Below, piece by piece: positions 63,126 through 64,000 of a stretch of DNA of 64,000 bases. The stretch covers positions 2,356,001-2,420,000 of the forward strand of contig JADNRZ010000001.1 in the NCBI GenBank assembly GCA_015501605.1, in the 5' to 3' direction. Source of the DNA: Panaeolus papilionaceus (Eukaryota; Basidiomycota; Agaricomycetes; Agaricales). The position numbers and the translations under genes were made by a program. The notes below the pieces were generated by a model. That model was given only the letters and a program-made list of their open reading frames with translations. It was not told the origin of the DNA and did not search any database. The first letter of the stretch is position 1, and each line of letters opens with the position of its first letter.

Positions 63126-64000
63126 GTCCAAGATAGAATCGGAGGTGAGCTACGTAAGACCGGTTTGTTTGTGGAGCCTATTCTCATCTTCCCCATCTTC
63201 AGCCTATTATGACCACTTCCCTCCCGCAAGCACAAACGTCTCTGTTGTTAGCCGTGAAGTCACACCTGGTCAAACCCGTCATGTCCTTATTGTCAACAAA
63301 GATTTCGCTGCTGGGAATGTCATCTATAAGGTTCAACATATTGATACACTTCCATACTCAGCTCATGACTGATATTCTATGCAGGAATTCCCTGTTGTAA
63401 CCGCGCTTGACCCAGATCTCCTGACAAAGGGGACGCACTGCGGTCAATGCCTGCGTCCTATTGAACCGGAAATGTCTCTCCAACTCCCTAAGGACGACAG
63501 CAGTCAAAATGCCTTCGAATTGACATACTGTTCCAAGGACTGTATGGTCAACTCTAAGAAGCAATCTCACACTCTTTTGTTCACCCTCGACTCTCCTCTT
63601 CCTGCTGAAATCCCTGCCGGTCCTCCCATGCCGAATCAGAACGAGGAACGCCATGCTGCTCAGGAAAAGTTTGCTCAATATATCAAACGTGAAAATCGCT
63701 CCATTCCTTTACTCGTCTCTCGTTTCGTTGCCCGTCAAGTGGCCGCTGAGACCCAGAAAATGGTTGAGGCTACTAACCCTGGTGCTAAAAAGACTGGGCC
63801 TATTGAAGGTGATTACACCAACTCTGAAGCCCAGTCGGAGAGCTATGCTCTTGCCGATCACATCGAACGATTGCGATACCTCGAAGTTGTTCCTAACAAA
63901 GAGGAACTTCAACTTTTCACCGATGTCTTGAAGACAGGTCTCCCAGGACTGGAAGAGTTTATCACGGAGGAGCGACATATTACTCTTACAGGAAAAATGG
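63126..64000 (+). CDS. SET-domain-type region, likely spliced to Tom20; cut by window edge
   Basis: No start Met fits this coding region. A 19-nt exon (63126-63144) after a strong tract (tttcttcactttctccag) reads VQDRIG and joins to AYYDHFPPASTNVSVVSREV, then VLIVNKDFAAGNVIYK (exon to 63330) and EFPVVTALDPDLLTKGTHCG from 63385. CGQCLRPIEPEMSLQL and LTYCSKDCMVNSKKQ look like the MYND-like zinc-binding insert of SMYD-type SET proteins, and DFAAGNVIYKEFPVVTA matches the first SET strand pattern. The Tom20 donor at 62750|62751 (NLD) is in phase with VQDRIG. So a Tom20-SET fusion is the best reading. The end of the SET domain lies beyond 64000, so catalytic motifs (NHxC, GEELxxxY) cannot be checked. 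Predicted function: lysine methyltransferase, unproven. Confidence 0.7.

Overview
This window is nuclear DNA from a filamentous basidiomycete fungus, most likely an Agaricomycete; I cannot fix the genus. The evidence is many introns of about 50-60 nt with GTNNGT donors and short CTNA-type branch regions, closely packed genes on both strands, small shared 5' regions between divergent genes, and basidiomycete-like proteins (Mdm34, Uds1-type septation protein, Whi3/Scw1-type RNA-binding protein, fungal Virilizer). There is no sign of a virus, transposase, CRISPR array or secondary-metabolite cluster.

Layout, left to right: B-box zinc-finger protein (-, cut by the left edge); STIMATE-type membrane protein (-); Sec18/NSF ATPase (+); protein phosphatase 1 inhibitor-2/Glc8 (+); NAD-type methylenetetrahydrofolate dehydrogenase (+); ORMDL protein (-); Virilizer-like m6A-writer component (+); Uds1 coiled-coil protein (-); Mdm34 ERMES subunit (+); two intron-containing tRNA-Arg(TCT) genes in inverted orientation with a coding-like relic between them; CorA magnesium transporter (-); Rcf2/HIG1-type mitochondrial protein (-); Nup98/Nup116-type FG nucleoporin (-); RNA polymerase I second-largest subunit (+); H2A-like histone-fold protein with a long disordered tail (-); Q/P-rich C2H2 zinc-finger protein (-); NDUFAF5-type methyltransferase-fold protein (+); Trm10 tRNA methyltransferase (-); acyl-protein thioesterase (+); a 3.5 kb gene-poor stretch; a small Pro/Gly/His-rich protein with a C-terminal membrane helix (+); Whi3/Scw1 RNA-binding protein (+); a pyrimidine-rich 1.5 kb stretch; PP4 regulatory subunit 3/Psy2 (-); Tom20 (+), whose last exon can be spliced onto a downstream SET-domain coding region that runs off the right edge.

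Most genes are independent housekeeping genes. Several act at mitochondria or on membrane lipid traffic (Mdm34, Rcf2, NDUFAF5, Tom20, Orm), but they lie scattered and I see no operon-like logic. Divergent pairs with short shared promoters are Orm/Virilizer, Uds1/Mdm34, nucleoporin/RPA135, C2H2/NDUFAF5, Trm10/thioesterase and PP4R3/Tom20.

The most unusual signals are in gene structure: a Tom20-SET fusion that seems to be controlled by retention or removal of one long intron; very short exons (5, 12, 18 and 19 nt); a GC-AG intron in the Whi3 homologue; a nucleoporin that stops exactly at the autoproteolysis site; and an H2A-like histone fold in an otherwise disordered protein.
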